Of a stretch of DNA of 64,000 nucleotides, positions 10,700-20,800 are shown one piece after another (the stretch's first letter is position 1; every line of letters begins with the position of its first letter). A model generated the notes under the pieces. It saw only the letters and a program-made list of their open reading frames with translations, searched no databases and was not told where the DNA came from. A program made the translations under genes and the position numbers. Source of the DNA: an uncultured Bacteroidota bacterium (lineage in GTDB: Bacteria; Bacteroidota; Bacteroidia; Chitinophagales; Chitinophagaceae); the NCBI GenBank assembly GCA_903824665.1, contig CAIJXT010000024.1, positions 62,001 to 126,000 of the forward strand. Reading direction: 5' to 3'.

Positions 10700-11884
10700 A
10701 TGGCTATCAACAAAAAGCAAACAGCTAAGCCTGCTAAAAACGTGAAAGTTCAAGTTTCCGCTAAAAAAGCGGCGCCTGCTGTTCAGAAAAAGGTAGCCAC
10801 AAAACAATCAAAAGAACCCGCAAAAATTACGATAGCCAAAAAACCGGTAAAACCAGTTGCTAAGAAAGTAGTAGCAAAGCCAGTAGCGAAAAAGGCAGCA
10901 CCGGCGAAAAAAGCAGCACCGGCGGCAAAACCGATTGCGACTGGAAAAAACCAGCCATTAAACAAAAAACCAGCATCAGCTAATAACCAACAGACTGTGA
11001 ATAAAAAGAATAGCAAGCCTGAAACAAAGGCAACAAAAGCAACGCCAGCCAAAAAAGCAGAAGTAGCCAAAAAAGCTGCTCCGGTAGCGAAGAAAGCCGC
11101 GCCGGCAAAGAAAGCCGCACCGGCAAAACCCGCGCCTGTACCTGTAGCAAAAGCTCCGGTAAAACCAGCAGCAAAGAAGGCAGCTCCTGCAAAACCAGCA
11201 CCCGCACCAGCACCCGTAGCTAAAAAACCAGAAGTTGCCAGAAAACCTGCAACAACTGCAAAAAGACCAGCGTCAAAAACACCAATAAAACAGATGCCTG
11301 TGAAACCGGCTGTGCCTGTTGTGAAACCTATGGCAACACCGGCAGCAAGGCCAACAGAAAAGAAGCCTACGGTTGTTATTGCGCATCGTAAGTTGGAAAA
11401 CAAATCGAAATCATCGAAAGAATCGGCCAACGTCGTTATCCCATATCAGGCAGAAACATATCGTTCTATACTGGACGAACCTACGCCCGTGCAACAGTCG
11501 ACCATTTACAGGTATAGCGATGAAGAGCTGAACGAATTCAGGCAGATCATCATGACCAGACTCGAAGCTGCCCGTAAAGAACTGCACTACCTGCAGGGAC
11601 TGATAACCCGTAAAGATGAGGCAGGAACAGAAGATACCGAAAACCGCTTTATGAATATGGAAGACGGCAGTGGTGCTATGGAACGCGAGCAACTGGCACA
11701 GCTGGCAAGCCGGCAGATTCAGTTCATGAACCATCTGGAAAAAGCGCTTGTACGTATAGAAAACAAGACATACGGTGTGTGCCGCGTAACAGGGAAGTTG
11801 ATAGACAAGGCGCGTTTGCGTGCCGTGCCTCACGCTACGCTGAGTATCGAAGCAAAAAACCTGATGTCTACCAAACAGAACTAA
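10700..11884 (+). CDS. TraR/DksA-family protein with long histone H1-like Lys/Ala/Pro-rich N-terminus
   Basis: 394 aa; N-terminal AKKAAPAKKAAP repeats, C-terminal DksA-like YGVCRVTGKLIDKARLRAVPHATLSIEAKN. Confidence 0.85.
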   Translation: MAINKKQTAKPAKNVKVQVSAKKAAPAVQKKVATKQSKEPAKITIAKKPVKPVAKKVVAKPVAKKAAPAKKAAPAAKPIATGKNQPLNKKPASANNQQTVNKKNSKPETKATKATPAKKAEVAKKAAPVAKKAAPAKKAAPAKPAPVPVAKAPVKPAAKKAAPAKPAPAPAPVAKKPEVARKPATTAKRPASKTPIKQMPVKPAVPVVKPMATPAARPTEKKPTVVIAHRKLENKSKSSKESANVVIPYQAETYRSILDEPTPVQQSTIYRYSDEELNEFRQIIMTRLEAARKELHYLQGLITRKDEAGTEDTENRFMNMEDGSGAMEREQLAQLASRQIQFMNHLEKALVRIENKTYGVCRVTGKLIDKARLRAVPHATLSIEAKNLMSTKQN

Positions 11885-11909
11885 TCTGAATAAAAGATAA
11901 CCTTAATCG

Positions 11910-11940
11910 AACGCCTGTAGCCATCGCTACGGGCGTTTTT
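11910..11940 (+). terminator. Intrinsic terminator
   Basis: AACGCCTGTAGC-CATC-GCTACGGGCGTT followed by a T-run, just after the stop at 11884. Confidence 0.8.
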
Positions 11941-12111
11941 CTGCATTACTGGGCTGATTTAAATTGTAAAAAATACCACATCAGGTGCAGGCAGCCGGGT
12001 AATACCGCTATAAAAAGGCAATGTAATTGCTCCGGAAGGAATAGTTATCCACACCCTTTCACCATGTATTTTTTAAGGAAAAATACTTTTCCTGAACAAG
12101 AAAATATTCGG

Positions 12112-12119
12112 TAATTTTG
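12112..12119 (+). promoter_or_regulatory. TAATTTTG -7 box upstream of atpG
   Basis: Exact TAnnTTTG, 36 nt before the ATG. Confidence 0.5.
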
Positions 12120-12154
12120 CCGCAGTTTTATCGTATCTATTATTATATAATTAC

Positions 12155-13033
12155 ATGTCAGGTCAACTTAAAGAAGTACGTAACCGAATAAAGTCAGTAA
12201 CGTCTACCCAGCAGATCACCAAGGCGATGAAAATGGTAAGCGCAGCCAAGCTGCGTCGCGCCCAGGATGCTATCCTGCAGATGCGTCCGTATTCCCGCAA
12301 GCTGCAGGAAATGCTGAGCAACATTGTTAGTGCCTCATCATCTGAAAAGAGCCTGCCACTTGCCGAAGAGCGTCCGATAGAGCGCGTACTCTTTATCACA
12401 GTTACCAGCGACCGCGGTTTGTGCGGTGCCTATAATGCCAATGTGATCAAGCTCACACGCAGTATAATCGCCGAAAAATATGCCGACCAGGCTGCCAAAG
12501 GCAACGTTACCATTCTGCCTATAGGCAAAAAGGGCTATGAATTTTTCCAGCGCAATGGATTTAAACTGATAGACAACTATTGGGATATTTTCTCTGACCT
12601 TGCATTTGATAATGTGCGCAGGGCTGCATTGCATGCTCAGAAAGCTTTTCTGAACAAAGAATTTGACCGTATAGAACTCGTTTACAGCCAGTTCAAAAAT
12701 GCTGCTACCCAAGCTTTTGTTTCTGAGCAATACCTGCCCATTCCTAAAACGGAACAGAAAGGTGGAATGAATACTGACTTCATTTTTGAACCATCAATGG
12801 AAGTGCTGTTGCTGGAACTGATGCCAAAGATATTGAACACACAAGTGTACAAGGCGGTACTCGATGCCAATGCATCAGAGCATGGTGCCCGTATGACCGC
12901 TATGGATAAAGCCAGCGAAAATGCCAATGAACTGCTGAAGTCGCTGAAGATCAGCTACAACCGCGCCCGTCAGGCGGCCATCACTACCGAACTTACAGAA
13001 ATTGTGAGTGGTGCTGCTGCATTGCAGGGATAA
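12155..13033 (+). CDS. atpG: F1 ATP synthase gamma subunit
   Basis: MSGQLKEVRNRIKSVTSTQQITKAMKMVSAAKLRRAQ ... RMTAMDKASENANELLKSLKISYNRARQAAITTELTEIVSGAAAL. Confidence 0.97.
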   Translation: MSGQLKEVRNRIKSVTSTQQITKAMKMVSAAKLRRAQDAILQMRPYSRKLQEMLSNIVSASSSEKSLPLAEERPIERVLFITVTSDRGLCGAYNANVIKLTRSIIAEKYADQAAKGNVTILPIGKKGYEFFQRNGFKLIDNYWDIFSDLAFDNVRRAALHAQKAFLNKEFDRIELVYSQFKNAATQAFVSEQYLPIPKTEQKGGMNTDFIFEPSMEVLLLELMPKILNTQVYKAVLDANASEHGARMTAMDKASENANELLKSLKISYNRARQAAITTELTEIVSGAAALQG

Positions 13034-13116
13034 ACACTGATATACTTTCTGTTTACAGATACCGAAACATCCCTGCACTGTGGGGATGTTTTCTTATTTT
13101 TAGGAAAACTTTTTCT

Positions 13117-14991
13117 ATGCGTTGCTTTATCATTTCTGCTGCACTGCTGCTTATGGGTTTCCAGACCACCATTGCACAACAAGCCCGTGTGCGACAATAC
13201 ACCGCGCCACTGGCCGGAACTGCCGCCCTGCGCGATGCTGACGACAAATACAATGCCAGCGTATACAATCTGGAAGCACCTGATGTGGAGCACAATGCCG
13301 ACAAAAAACGCCTCAGAGAGATCAAACAGCAGGTGGAGAAAGCATACCCAAGAAAGGCAAGCCCTTCTCTGCACAAAAAAACGTCTGCAGTACTGAAACC
13401 AACAGTAACTATAGGGTTCATAGCCGATACGCTTTCAGGTATCCCGCCCGACAACTATTGTGCGGTAAGCAATGGCGATAAAGCCGTAGCAGTTATGAAC
13501 TCCAACATTGCTGTCCACAATGCCACTACAGGCGCATACCTCACTCGTAAGGCGTTGCTGCCATTCAGTACTGCTGTGGGCCTGCCATCGAGCCCGTCGG
13601 GCACCAATTACCGCTTCGACCCAAAGGTGGTTTACGATCCCGAAGCAGACCGATTCATTTGTGTCATGCTCAACGGGGTTAACCAATACAACTATATAGT
13701 ACTTGCTTTCTCTAAAACGAACGACCCTACCGGAGAGTGGAATTTCTACAAATTCTATGGTGATTTTGCGGGTGACACTACCTGGTTCGACTACCCGGCA
13801 ATCGCAATAACAAAGAACGAATTTTTCCTGACCGGAAACCAGATCAAGTACAACCAGAGCTGGCAGGCGGGTTTCAAGGAGACGCTCATCTATCAGTTTC
13901 GTAAGGCCGATGGATACAATGGCAGCACAGTTCTTTCTTACCAGATATGGGACAGCATCCGCTACAACAACCGCCCATTGCGTTGCCTGTATCCGCTCAA
14001 CCCGGGAGATCAGATAACCGGTCCGGAACAGTATTTCCTGTCGAACAGGAATTTTGACATGTCTAATGACTCTATATTCATCGTCAAAGTTCCGGATACC
14101 ATAGGCAGCGGCAACACTGCATTCACAGTAACACCGGTCATTTCGAACCTCCCCTATGGCGTACCACCAAACGGACAACAGCCCGACACTTCCAAAACCC
14201 TTGCTACCAATGATGGCAGAGTGCTGGGTGGTTTCTACCGCGGCGACGAAATGCATTTCGTAAGTACATCTGTCAACCCTGCCAATGGAGCGTCATCGGT
14301 ATACCACGGCATCATCAGCAATTTCAAAACAGCACCCACCGTGTTTGCAAGGCTGATCAGCATTGATTCACTCGATTTCGGTTATCCGAATGTGTCGTTT
14401 GCAGGGAGTGCGCATGGCATAAACCATGCCATTATTTCCTACGAATTCTCCGGGCGTTCTACTTTCCCGGGTTATGGAGCAGTGTTTTTTGATGGCAGCG
14501 AATACTCCGACATGCTGGTGATCAAAAGCGGCGACAACAGTATCCGCCTGTTGTCGGGCAAAGAGCAGCGCTGGGGCGACTACAGTGGCTCGCACACCGA
14601 CTGGGACGCAATCGGTGCGGTATGGACGGTGGGTATTTTCGGCCGCAGAGACAACCGCTATGGCAACTATATGGCAAGACTGGCATCGCCATTCTATACC
14701 AGCAGTGTACCTGAAGCAGGCACCATTCATGCACAGGCTTCAAAACTATTTCCCGATCCCGCATGGGAATACGTAAACTTCGAGTTTAACGTCAGCAAGC
14801 CACAGTATTTTACATTTGGCGTATTCGATGTTTCCGGCAAAATGGTTGATCAGGTATTGGCTACGTATTGCAAAGCAGGGCGAAATCTGATACAGTTCAA
14901 TGTAGCGCCACTGGCACCGGGGATGTACCTGCTGAAAGCGATGGGCAATGAGGGCGAGGTGATTCCGGTTCATAAACTGATCAGGCAATAA
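13117..14991 (+). CDS. Secreted protein with T9SS type A C-terminal sorting domain
   Basis: Signal peptide; C-term KLFPDPAWEYVNFEFNV...FGVFDVSGKMVDQ...NLIQFNVAPLAPGMYLLKA...HKLIRQ. Confidence 0.8.
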   Translation: MRCFIISAALLLMGFQTTIAQQARVRQYTAPLAGTAALRDADDKYNASVYNLEAPDVEHNADKKRLREIKQQVEKAYPRKASPSLHKKTSAVLKPTVTIGFIADTLSGIPPDNYCAVSNGDKAVAVMNSNIAVHNATTGAYLTRKALLPFSTAVGLPSSPSGTNYRFDPKVVYDPEADRFICVMLNGVNQYNYIVLAFSKTNDPTGEWNFYKFYGDFAGDTTWFDYPAIAITKNEFFLTGNQIKYNQSWQAGFKETLIYQFRKADGYNGSTVLSYQIWDSIRYNNRPLRCLYPLNPGDQITGPEQYFLSNRNFDMSNDSIFIVKVPDTIGSGNTAFTVTPVISNLPYGVPPNGQQPDTSKTLATNDGRVLGGFYRGDEMHFVSTSVNPANGASSVYHGIISNFKTAPTVFARLISIDSLDFGYPNVSFAGSAHGINHAIISYEFSGRSTFPGYGAVFFDGSEYSDMLVIKSGDNSIRLLSGKEQRWGDYSGSHTDWDAIGAVWTVGIFGRRDNRYGNYMARLASPFYTSSVPEAGTIHAQASKLFPDPAWEYVNFEFNVSKPQYFTFGVFDVSGKMVDQVLATYCKAGRNLIQFNVAPLAPGMYLLKAMGNEGEVIPVHKLIRQ

Positions 14992-15124
14992 CCTGCGCGA
15001 GTTTAGGGCTGTTTCAGACAAATACCAGCATGTGCACATTGTGCTGCGCCACAAGCACGATGCAATGTACTATTGTTGGGTATAATAAGGTAAATTGCTG
15101 CCTGAAAGGAATCTCCGGGCTATT

Positions 15125-16369
15125 ATGCAGCTGATGTTCAATGTTATTCTGGCTTTTCGTGCTATCCGCAACAATAAGTTGCGGTCGGTGCTCACTATTG
15201 CCATCATTGGGCTGGGTATCATGGCATTGGTTGGGATACTTACCGCCATAGAGGTGATGAAGACCAGTATCTATACCAACTTCAGCAGTATGGGTGCCAA
15301 TTCATTCAACATCACCAACGATGTGCTCAAGAAAAAGAAACACCGGAGTGGTGGCGAAAATGTAACAGTAGTTGATGGGGAGAACATAACCTACGAAGAG
15401 GCAAAAACTTTTAAGGAACGCTACAATTTCCCGGCTACAGTAGGTATATCTGTGCGCGGTACCAGCATAGCAACGGTACACTACAGATCTGCCAAAACCA
15501 ATCCGAATGTGAAAGTAAACGGCGTTGATGAATCTTACCTGACAGTTACCGATACAAAACTGGAAGCCGGCCGTAATTTCTCAACCGGAGAAGTGCAGAC
15601 AGGAAGTTATGTGTGCCTGATAGGCAATGGCGTAGCAAAAAAACTCTTCAGAGGGAAGCTTAAAGAAGCAATAAACGAGATAGTATCAGTTGGCAATGTA
15701 AAATGCAGAGTGGTAGGCATTATGGAGTCAAAGGGCGGCAGTATGATCATGGATGCCGATAACATAGTGCTGATTCCATTAAACCTTGGCCGGTCATTAT
15801 TTGGAAGTGAAGAATCTTACCGTATCAGCGTTATCGTTCCCGATGTGCATTCAAAAGACCTCGCTGCCGAAGAAGCTGAAGGCGTTTTCCGGGTCATACG
15901 CAAGCAACGGCTGGGCACAGAGAACAACTTTTCTATAACGCAAAGTAATGACCTTGTAGAGACCGTAATGGACAGCATCGTCTACATCAGACTTGCAGCT
16001 GTGATCATCGGTATCATTACATTGTTGGGTTCTGTTATCGGCCTCATGAATATTATGCTGGTATCGGTTGCAGAACGTACCAGAGAGATCGGCGTGAGCA
16101 AAGCATTGGGTGCACGCTCATCAACCATCAAGCAGCAGTTCCTCACTGAGTCGGTACTGATCAGTCTGCTGGGCGGAGTGAGTGGTGTGATTTTCGGTAT
16201 GTTGCTGGGCAACGTAGTAGGCATGTTTTTCGGTACGCCGTTTGTTGTGCCATGGCTTTGGATAGCAATGGGTGTCAGTTTATGCGCCTTTGTAGGTGTG
16301 ATATCGGGCATATACCCCGCAATAAAAGCGTCAAAGCTCGACCCTATTGTAGCCCTGCGATATGAGTAG
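15125..16369 (+). CDS. ABC transporter permease (MacB/FtsX-like)
   Basis: ILAFRAIRNNKLRSVLTIAIIGLGIMALVGILTAI; C-terminal FtsX-type IGLMNIMLVSVAERTREIGVSKALGA. Start placed at internal ATG 15125 (track 15095). Confidence 0.88.
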   Translation: MQLMFNVILAFRAIRNNKLRSVLTIAIIGLGIMALVGILTAIEVMKTSIYTNFSSMGANSFNITNDVLKKKKHRSGGENVTVVDGENITYEEAKTFKERYNFPATVGISVRGTSIATVHYRSAKTNPNVKVNGVDESYLTVTDTKLEAGRNFSTGEVQTGSYVCLIGNGVAKKLFRGKLKEAINEIVSVGNVKCRVVGIMESKGGSMIMDADNIVLIPLNLGRSLFGSEESYRISVIVPDVHSKDLAAEEAEGVFRVIRKQRLGTENNFSITQSNDLVETVMDSIVYIRLAAVIIGIITLLGSVIGLMNIMLVSVAERTREIGVSKALGARSSTIKQQFLTESVLISLLGGVSGVIFGMLLGNVVGMFFGTPFVVPWLWIAMGVSLCAFVGVISGIYPAIKASKLDPIVALRYE

Positions 16370-17341
16370 TTGCTGCGGAACGGTGCAATCAAATCGCCTG
16401 GCCGACGCAAATCACTTTTGTTCGTTACTTTTATCTCCAAAATAATATCTCTGGCACACTTACTCACTATACAGAATATCTCTAAAGCTTATGGATCCAT
16501 TCAGGCCCTGAGCAATGTTTCGTTCGAGGTACCTGAAGGGAGTGTATTCGGCGTGCTTGGACCCAATGGCAGCGGAAAAACAACACTGCTGGGCATCCTC
16601 ATGGATGTATTGATAGCAGACAGCGGATCGTACAGCTGGCTGGGTGGTATGCCAAATGCTGATGCACGAAAACAGATAGGTTCGCTGCTGGAAACACCCA
16701 ATTTCTATCACTACATGTCCGCTTACAACAATCTTGAAATTACTGCCTCTATCAGACAGCGCGGTTTAAGCGACCGGGATGCAGTACTCAAGCAGGTAGG
16801 ATTATATGAGCGCAAAGACAGTAAGTTCCAGACGTTCTCGCTCGGGATGAAGCAGCGCCTGGCTATAGGCGCCGCATTGCTCGGCAACCCTAAAGTTCTG
16901 GTACTGGATGAACCCACCAATTGGCTGGACCCGGCAGGCATAGCAGAAATAAGAGAGCTGATCAGAACACTGAACCGTCAAGGCATCACCATCATCATTG
17001 CAAGCCATCTGCTGGACGAAGTGGAAAAAGTATGCACACACGTGGCTATTCTGAAGCGTGGTCAGCTACTGGTGAACGGACCGGTGAACGAAGCCCTGCG
17101 TCAGGAAGACAATATAGAAGTGCGTGCAAATGACATGTCCGCGTTGCAACAGCTACTGAGTGCTATGCCGGGTATCGTCAATATCAGATCGAATGACGGC
17201 ACCCTGCAACTCACCTGTGCTGACAACATAACCACTGCTGCTATCAATGAATACTGCAGTAGTAAAGGCATTGTGCTTTCGCATCTGCTGCTGAGGAAAA
17301 AAAGCCTCGAAACCAAATTCATGGAACTGACCAATAAATAA
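16370..17341 (+). CDS. ABC transporter ATP-binding protein
   Basis: Walker A GPNGSGKTT, FSLGMKQRLAIGAALLGNPKVLVLDEPTNWLDP. True start uncertain; the conserved domain begins at about 16450, where no ATG is present. Confidence 0.9.
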   Translation: MLRNGAIKSPGRRKSLLFVTFISKIISLAHLLTIQNISKAYGSIQALSNVSFEVPEGSVFGVLGPNGSGKTTLLGILMDVLIADSGSYSWLGGMPNADARKQIGSLLETPNFYHYMSAYNNLEITASIRQRGLSDRDAVLKQVGLYERKDSKFQTFSLGMKQRLAIGAALLGNPKVLVLDEPTNWLDPAGIAEIRELIRTLNRQGITIIIASHLLDEVEKVCTHVAILKRGQLLVNGPVNEALRQEDNIEVRANDMSALQQLLSAMPGIVNIRSNDGTLQLTCADNITTAAINEYCSSKGIVLSHLLLRKKSLETKFMELTNK

Positions 17342-17347
17342 CACGAA

Positions 17348-18145
17348 ATGGGCGCACTGCTGGCTATAGAATGGATGAAAATAAAACGCTACCGCACCTT
17401 CTGGGTACTGGTAGGGTTGTTCATGCTATTGCTGCCGGTTTGGAACTATGAAATCGCAAGTGGTGTGATGAAATTCGGAAGTGATGCAAAAGGCGGTGTC
17501 AATATCCTCAGCACTGCTTATTCCTTTCCGGATGTGTGGGCCAACCTTGGCTTCTGGGGCAGTATCTTTATCATTTTCATTTCCATTCTGGTTATCATCA
17601 TTACCACCAACGAGTTTCAGTACCGCACCCACCGACAGAATATTATTGACGGCTGGGACCGGGCGGCGTTTTTCAATGCCAAGATACTGGTGGTGTTGAT
17701 GCTCAGTATTGCCGCTACCCTGTTTCTTTGCCTTACAGGACTTGCGTTTGGCTGGTCTTTCTCGGGCTCATTGGCCCATGCGTTTGACAATTTCCAAATG
17801 GTTGGTTACTTCTTCCTGTTGTCACTCAACTATCTGGGACTTGCTTTCTTTCTGGCTATTGTAGTTCGCCGCAGTGGCCTGGCTATCGGTCTTTTTCTGT
17901 TGTACAACAACATAGTAGAGCACATACTAAAAAGTGTACTCAATCACTTTTCTGATATGCCCATAGGCAACTTCCTGCCACTACAGGCCAGCGACGAATT
18001 GCTACCCTTCCAACTCATGCAAATGATGAAATCTATGATGCCGGCATCGGCTATTTCATCAACCACCTATGCCCTGGTCACTGTGGGCTGGTGCGCAGTG
18101 TACTACTTTGCAGGCCGTGCTATTCTGCTTCGCAAAGACTGGTAG
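17348..18145 (+). CDS. ABC-2 type transporter permease
   Basis: 265 aa multi-TM protein directly downstream of the ATPase. Confidence 0.8.
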   Translation: MGALLAIEWMKIKRYRTFWVLVGLFMLLLPVWNYEIASGVMKFGSDAKGGVNILSTAYSFPDVWANLGFWGSIFIIFISILVIIITTNEFQYRTHRQNIIDGWDRAAFFNAKILVVLMLSIAATLFLCLTGLAFGWSFSGSLAHAFDNFQMVGYFFLLSLNYLGLAFFLAIVVRRSGLAIGLFLLYNNIVEHILKSVLNHFSDMPIGNFLPLQASDELLPFQLMQMMKSMMPASAISSTTYALVTVGWCAVYYFAGRAILLRKDW

Positions 18146-18375
18146 ATCCCATTTCCAGTTTCTATCTCCAACCAACTTTCAAGGCCATTAACTGGCGCTC
18201 CTTACCTACCCGTTAGGTATTAGGATTGCTATGCCACTCTCTGGTCTTGTTTTCATATTCGGCCAGGTGCTCGCCACACCAGAAAAAAAAATAATGGTGC
18301 TCTGAAAACCAGAAACCAAAAGCCGTCGTAGATGTAAGCACAAAACAAATTTCTAACCACAAAACAATCAAAATT

Positions 18376-18930
18376 ATGAAGAAGATCATGCTGATGGCGG
18401 CCATCGCAATCGCAGTAACAACGACTGAAACAAACATCGCTTTTGCACAAAAAACAGTTATGGTAGGTGGTGCAGCCATGTACCCCACCAGGAATATAGT
18501 GGAAAATGCAGTCAACTCCAAAGATCACACCACCCTTGTTGCGGCTGTAAAAGCTGCAGGGCTGGTAGAAACATTGCAGAGCGCCGGACCATTCACAGTA
18601 TTTGCCCCAACCAATGCAGCATTCGATATGCTGCCCAAGGGTACTGTTGAGGCATTGCTGAAACCCGAGGCTAAAGGCAAGCTGACAGCAGTGCTCACCT
18701 ACCATGTAGTAGCCGGCTCCATGGATGCCAATGCACTGATGGAAAAAGTAAAACAGGGCAACGGAAAGGCCACGCTGAAGACCGTGCAGGGCAATGAACT
18801 GACCGTAATGCAAAAAGGAAAAAAACTGATGGTAAAAGACAGCCAGGGTGGCGTAGCTACAGTAAGTATAAAAGACGTGTACCAGAAAAATGGAGTGATA
18901 CATGTGATAGACAAAGTGTTAATGCCGTGA
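18376..18930 (+). CDS. Fasciclin (FAS1) domain protein
   Basis: DHTTLVAAVKAAGLVETLQSAGPFTVFAPTNAAFDMLPKGTVEALLKPEAKGKLTAVLTYHVVAGS ... GVIHVIDKVLMP. Confidence 0.93.
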   Translation: MKKIMLMAAIAIAVTTTETNIAFAQKTVMVGGAAMYPTRNIVENAVNSKDHTTLVAAVKAAGLVETLQSAGPFTVFAPTNAAFDMLPKGTVEALLKPEAKGKLTAVLTYHVVAGSMDANALMEKVKQGNGKATLKTVQGNELTVMQKGKKLMVKDSQGGVATVSIKDVYQKNGVIHVIDKVLMP

Positions 18931-18956
18931 TTTGTGTTTTTGAGTCTGTTTCATGT

Positions 18957-18964
18957 TATCTTTG
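18957..18964 (+). promoter_or_regulatory. TATCTTTG -7 box
   Basis: Exact TAnnTTTG upstream of the serine dehydratase; it lies inside the track ORF that starts at 18953, implying a later start. Confidence 0.5.
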
Positions 18965-18995
18965 CGGGGGCGGGAAATTCTCTCCCCCGTTTTTT
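18965..18995 (+). terminator. Putative intrinsic terminator after the fasciclin gene, abutting the next promoter
   Basis: CGGGGG...CCCCCG followed by TTTTTT. Confidence 0.5.
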
Positions 18996-19012
18996 ATTTC
19001 AACAAGATATTT

Positions 19013-20437
19013 GTGGCTAAGGAAAGCATTTCGGTATTCGATATTTTCAAAATTGGAATAGGTCCCAGTAGTTCGCATACCCTCGGCCCATGGCGGGCGG
19101 CACTCCGTTTCATAGAAAGCATAAAAACACATGGCATCGAAAAAGTGCTGCATGTAAAAGTGCTGCTGTATGGCTCTCTTGCCAAAACAGGCAAGGGGCA
19201 TGGCACTGATGTTGCCGTCATTCTGGGACTTTGCGGTGAAGACCCCGTGACCTTCGACGTAGACCTGATAACACCCCGCATCAACGAAATCGCAGAACAG
19301 CAGCTTCTAAACCTGGGAGGCCTGCGTACTTTGCCCTTTAACCCCGCCGAAGATGTTGTTTTTCTGATGACGGAAAGTCTTCAGTATCATCCCAATGCGC
19401 TTACATTTCTTTGCTCTTTCAGCGACGGAACCGAGATTGCCGAAACCTACTTTTCGATAGGCGGCGGCTTTGTGGTGAAAGAAGGCGAGGAAGGTGGCAG
19501 TGGTGACTTTGTGCACCTGCCCTACCCGATCGAAAAATCGGAATACCTGCTGGAAGCATGCACCAAAACCGGCCTGAGCATTTCGGGTGTGGTCATGGAA
19601 AACGAAAAAACATGGCGCAGCGAGGCTGATGTACGGCAGGGTGTATTGAAGTTGTGGCAGGTAATGCGTGATTGTATTTTCCGTGGTTGCCACATAGGTG
19701 GCGAGCTACCCGGCGGACTAAAAGTAACCCGCAGGGCACAGGGCCTCAATACCAAACTCACACAGGGCAAACCTTATAGCAATTACGAAGAATGGCTGGA
19801 CGTGATCAAAAGCGGCTCACAGACCTTTCAGTATACACTCGACTGGGTCAGCTGCTTTGCACTGGCAGTGAATGAAGAAAATGCCTCTTTCAGCCGTGTG
19901 GTAACTGCACCTACCAATGGTGCCGCAGGTGTGGTGCCGGCAGTATTGCAGTATTTCATTTCGTTCTGCGACGGCAACGACGACGAAAAGATCATCAACT
20001 TCCTGCTTACCGCATCAGAGATTGGCAGCATCTTCAAGAAAGGTGCTACGCTCTCAGCAGCGATGGGTGGGTGCCAGGCCGAGATCGGCGTGTCTTCCTC
20101 CATGGCTGCTGCCGCCCTTACAGAAGCGCTGGGCGGGTCGGTGGAGCAAAGCCTTATGGCAGCAGAAATCGCAATGGAGCACCACCTTGGGCTCACCTGC
20201 GATCCGGTAGGCGGGCTGGTACAGGTGCCATGTATAGAGCGCAACACTATGGGAGCGATTAAAGCCATCACAGCCTCTCAACTGGCTCTGCAAAGCAATC
20301 CGGAACATGCGCGCATCACGCTCGACGACGTCGTAAATACTATGTACGAAACCGCACTAGACATGAACCATAAATACAAGGAAACAGCAGAGGGTGGTCT
20401 GGCCATACAGGTGCCGCTGGGGCTCAGTGAGTGTTAA
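19013..20437 (+). CDS. sdaA: L-serine ammonia-lyase (iron-sulfur type)
   Basis: [77 protein letters not shown] start at 19013 inferred from the promoter and domain start (track 18953). Confidence 0.92.
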   Translation: MAKESISVFDIFKIGIGPSSSHTLGPWRAALRFIESIKTHGIEKVLHVKVLLYGSLAKTGKGHGTDVAVILGLCGEDPVTFDVDLITPRINEIAEQQLLNLGGLRTLPFNPAEDVVFLMTESLQYHPNALTFLCSFSDGTEIAETYFSIGGGFVVKEGEEGGSGDFVHLPYPIEKSEYLLEACTKTGLSISGVVMENEKTWRSEADVRQGVLKLWQVMRDCIFRGCHIGGELPGGLKVTRRAQGLNTKLTQGKPYSNYEEWLDVIKSGSQTFQYTLDWVSCFALAVNEENASFSRVVTAPTNGAAGVVPAVLQYFISFCDGNDDEKIINFLLTASEIGSIFKKGATLSAAMGGCQAEIGVSSSMAAAALTEALGGSVEQSLMAAEIAMEHHLGLTCDPVGGLVQVPCIERNTMGAIKAITASQLALQSNPEHARITLDDVVNTMYETALDMNHKYKETAEGGLAIQVPLGLSEC

Positions 20438-20497
20438 AGAACTGTGCAGATGTCGTTTTGATTTTGAATATCCTTAAGGGAGTAGTAACTTTATAAT

Positions 20498-20710
20498 ATG
20501 AAACGAATTGTTTTGGTTGTGGGCATAACCCTTTCTGTGGCATCCGGGGCACTTGCTCAGGGATGCTCGGTATGTACAAAAACCGCCCAGGGTCTTGACG
20601 ACAAAAGTGCCAAAGGTCTGAACGGAGGCATATTGTATCTGGCACTGCTGCCTTTGGCGATCATGGGCACGGTGGGTTATATGTGGCTGCGCTCAAAGAA
20701 CAGCAACTAA
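20498..20710 (+). CDS. Small membrane protein, hypothetical
   Basis: 70 aa: signal-like N-terminus, CSVC motif, one C-terminal TM. Confidence 0.7.
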   Translation: MKRIVLVVGITLSVASGALAQGCSVCTKTAQGLDDKSAKGLNGGILYLALLPLAIMGTVGYMWLRSKNSN

Positions 20711-20800
20711 GGCATACCATTGCCTGAATTTTCGGAAAAAGTTCCGGGTAACGGATTCCACAGTTGTTCATCAAATTCTACGTCTTTACAAACGCTCAAT

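Noticed and set aside
10783-11430. 215-aa minus ORF rich in Ala/Phe/Gly
   Set aside because: Antisense shadow of the Lys/Ala/Pro-rich tail of the DksA-like protein.
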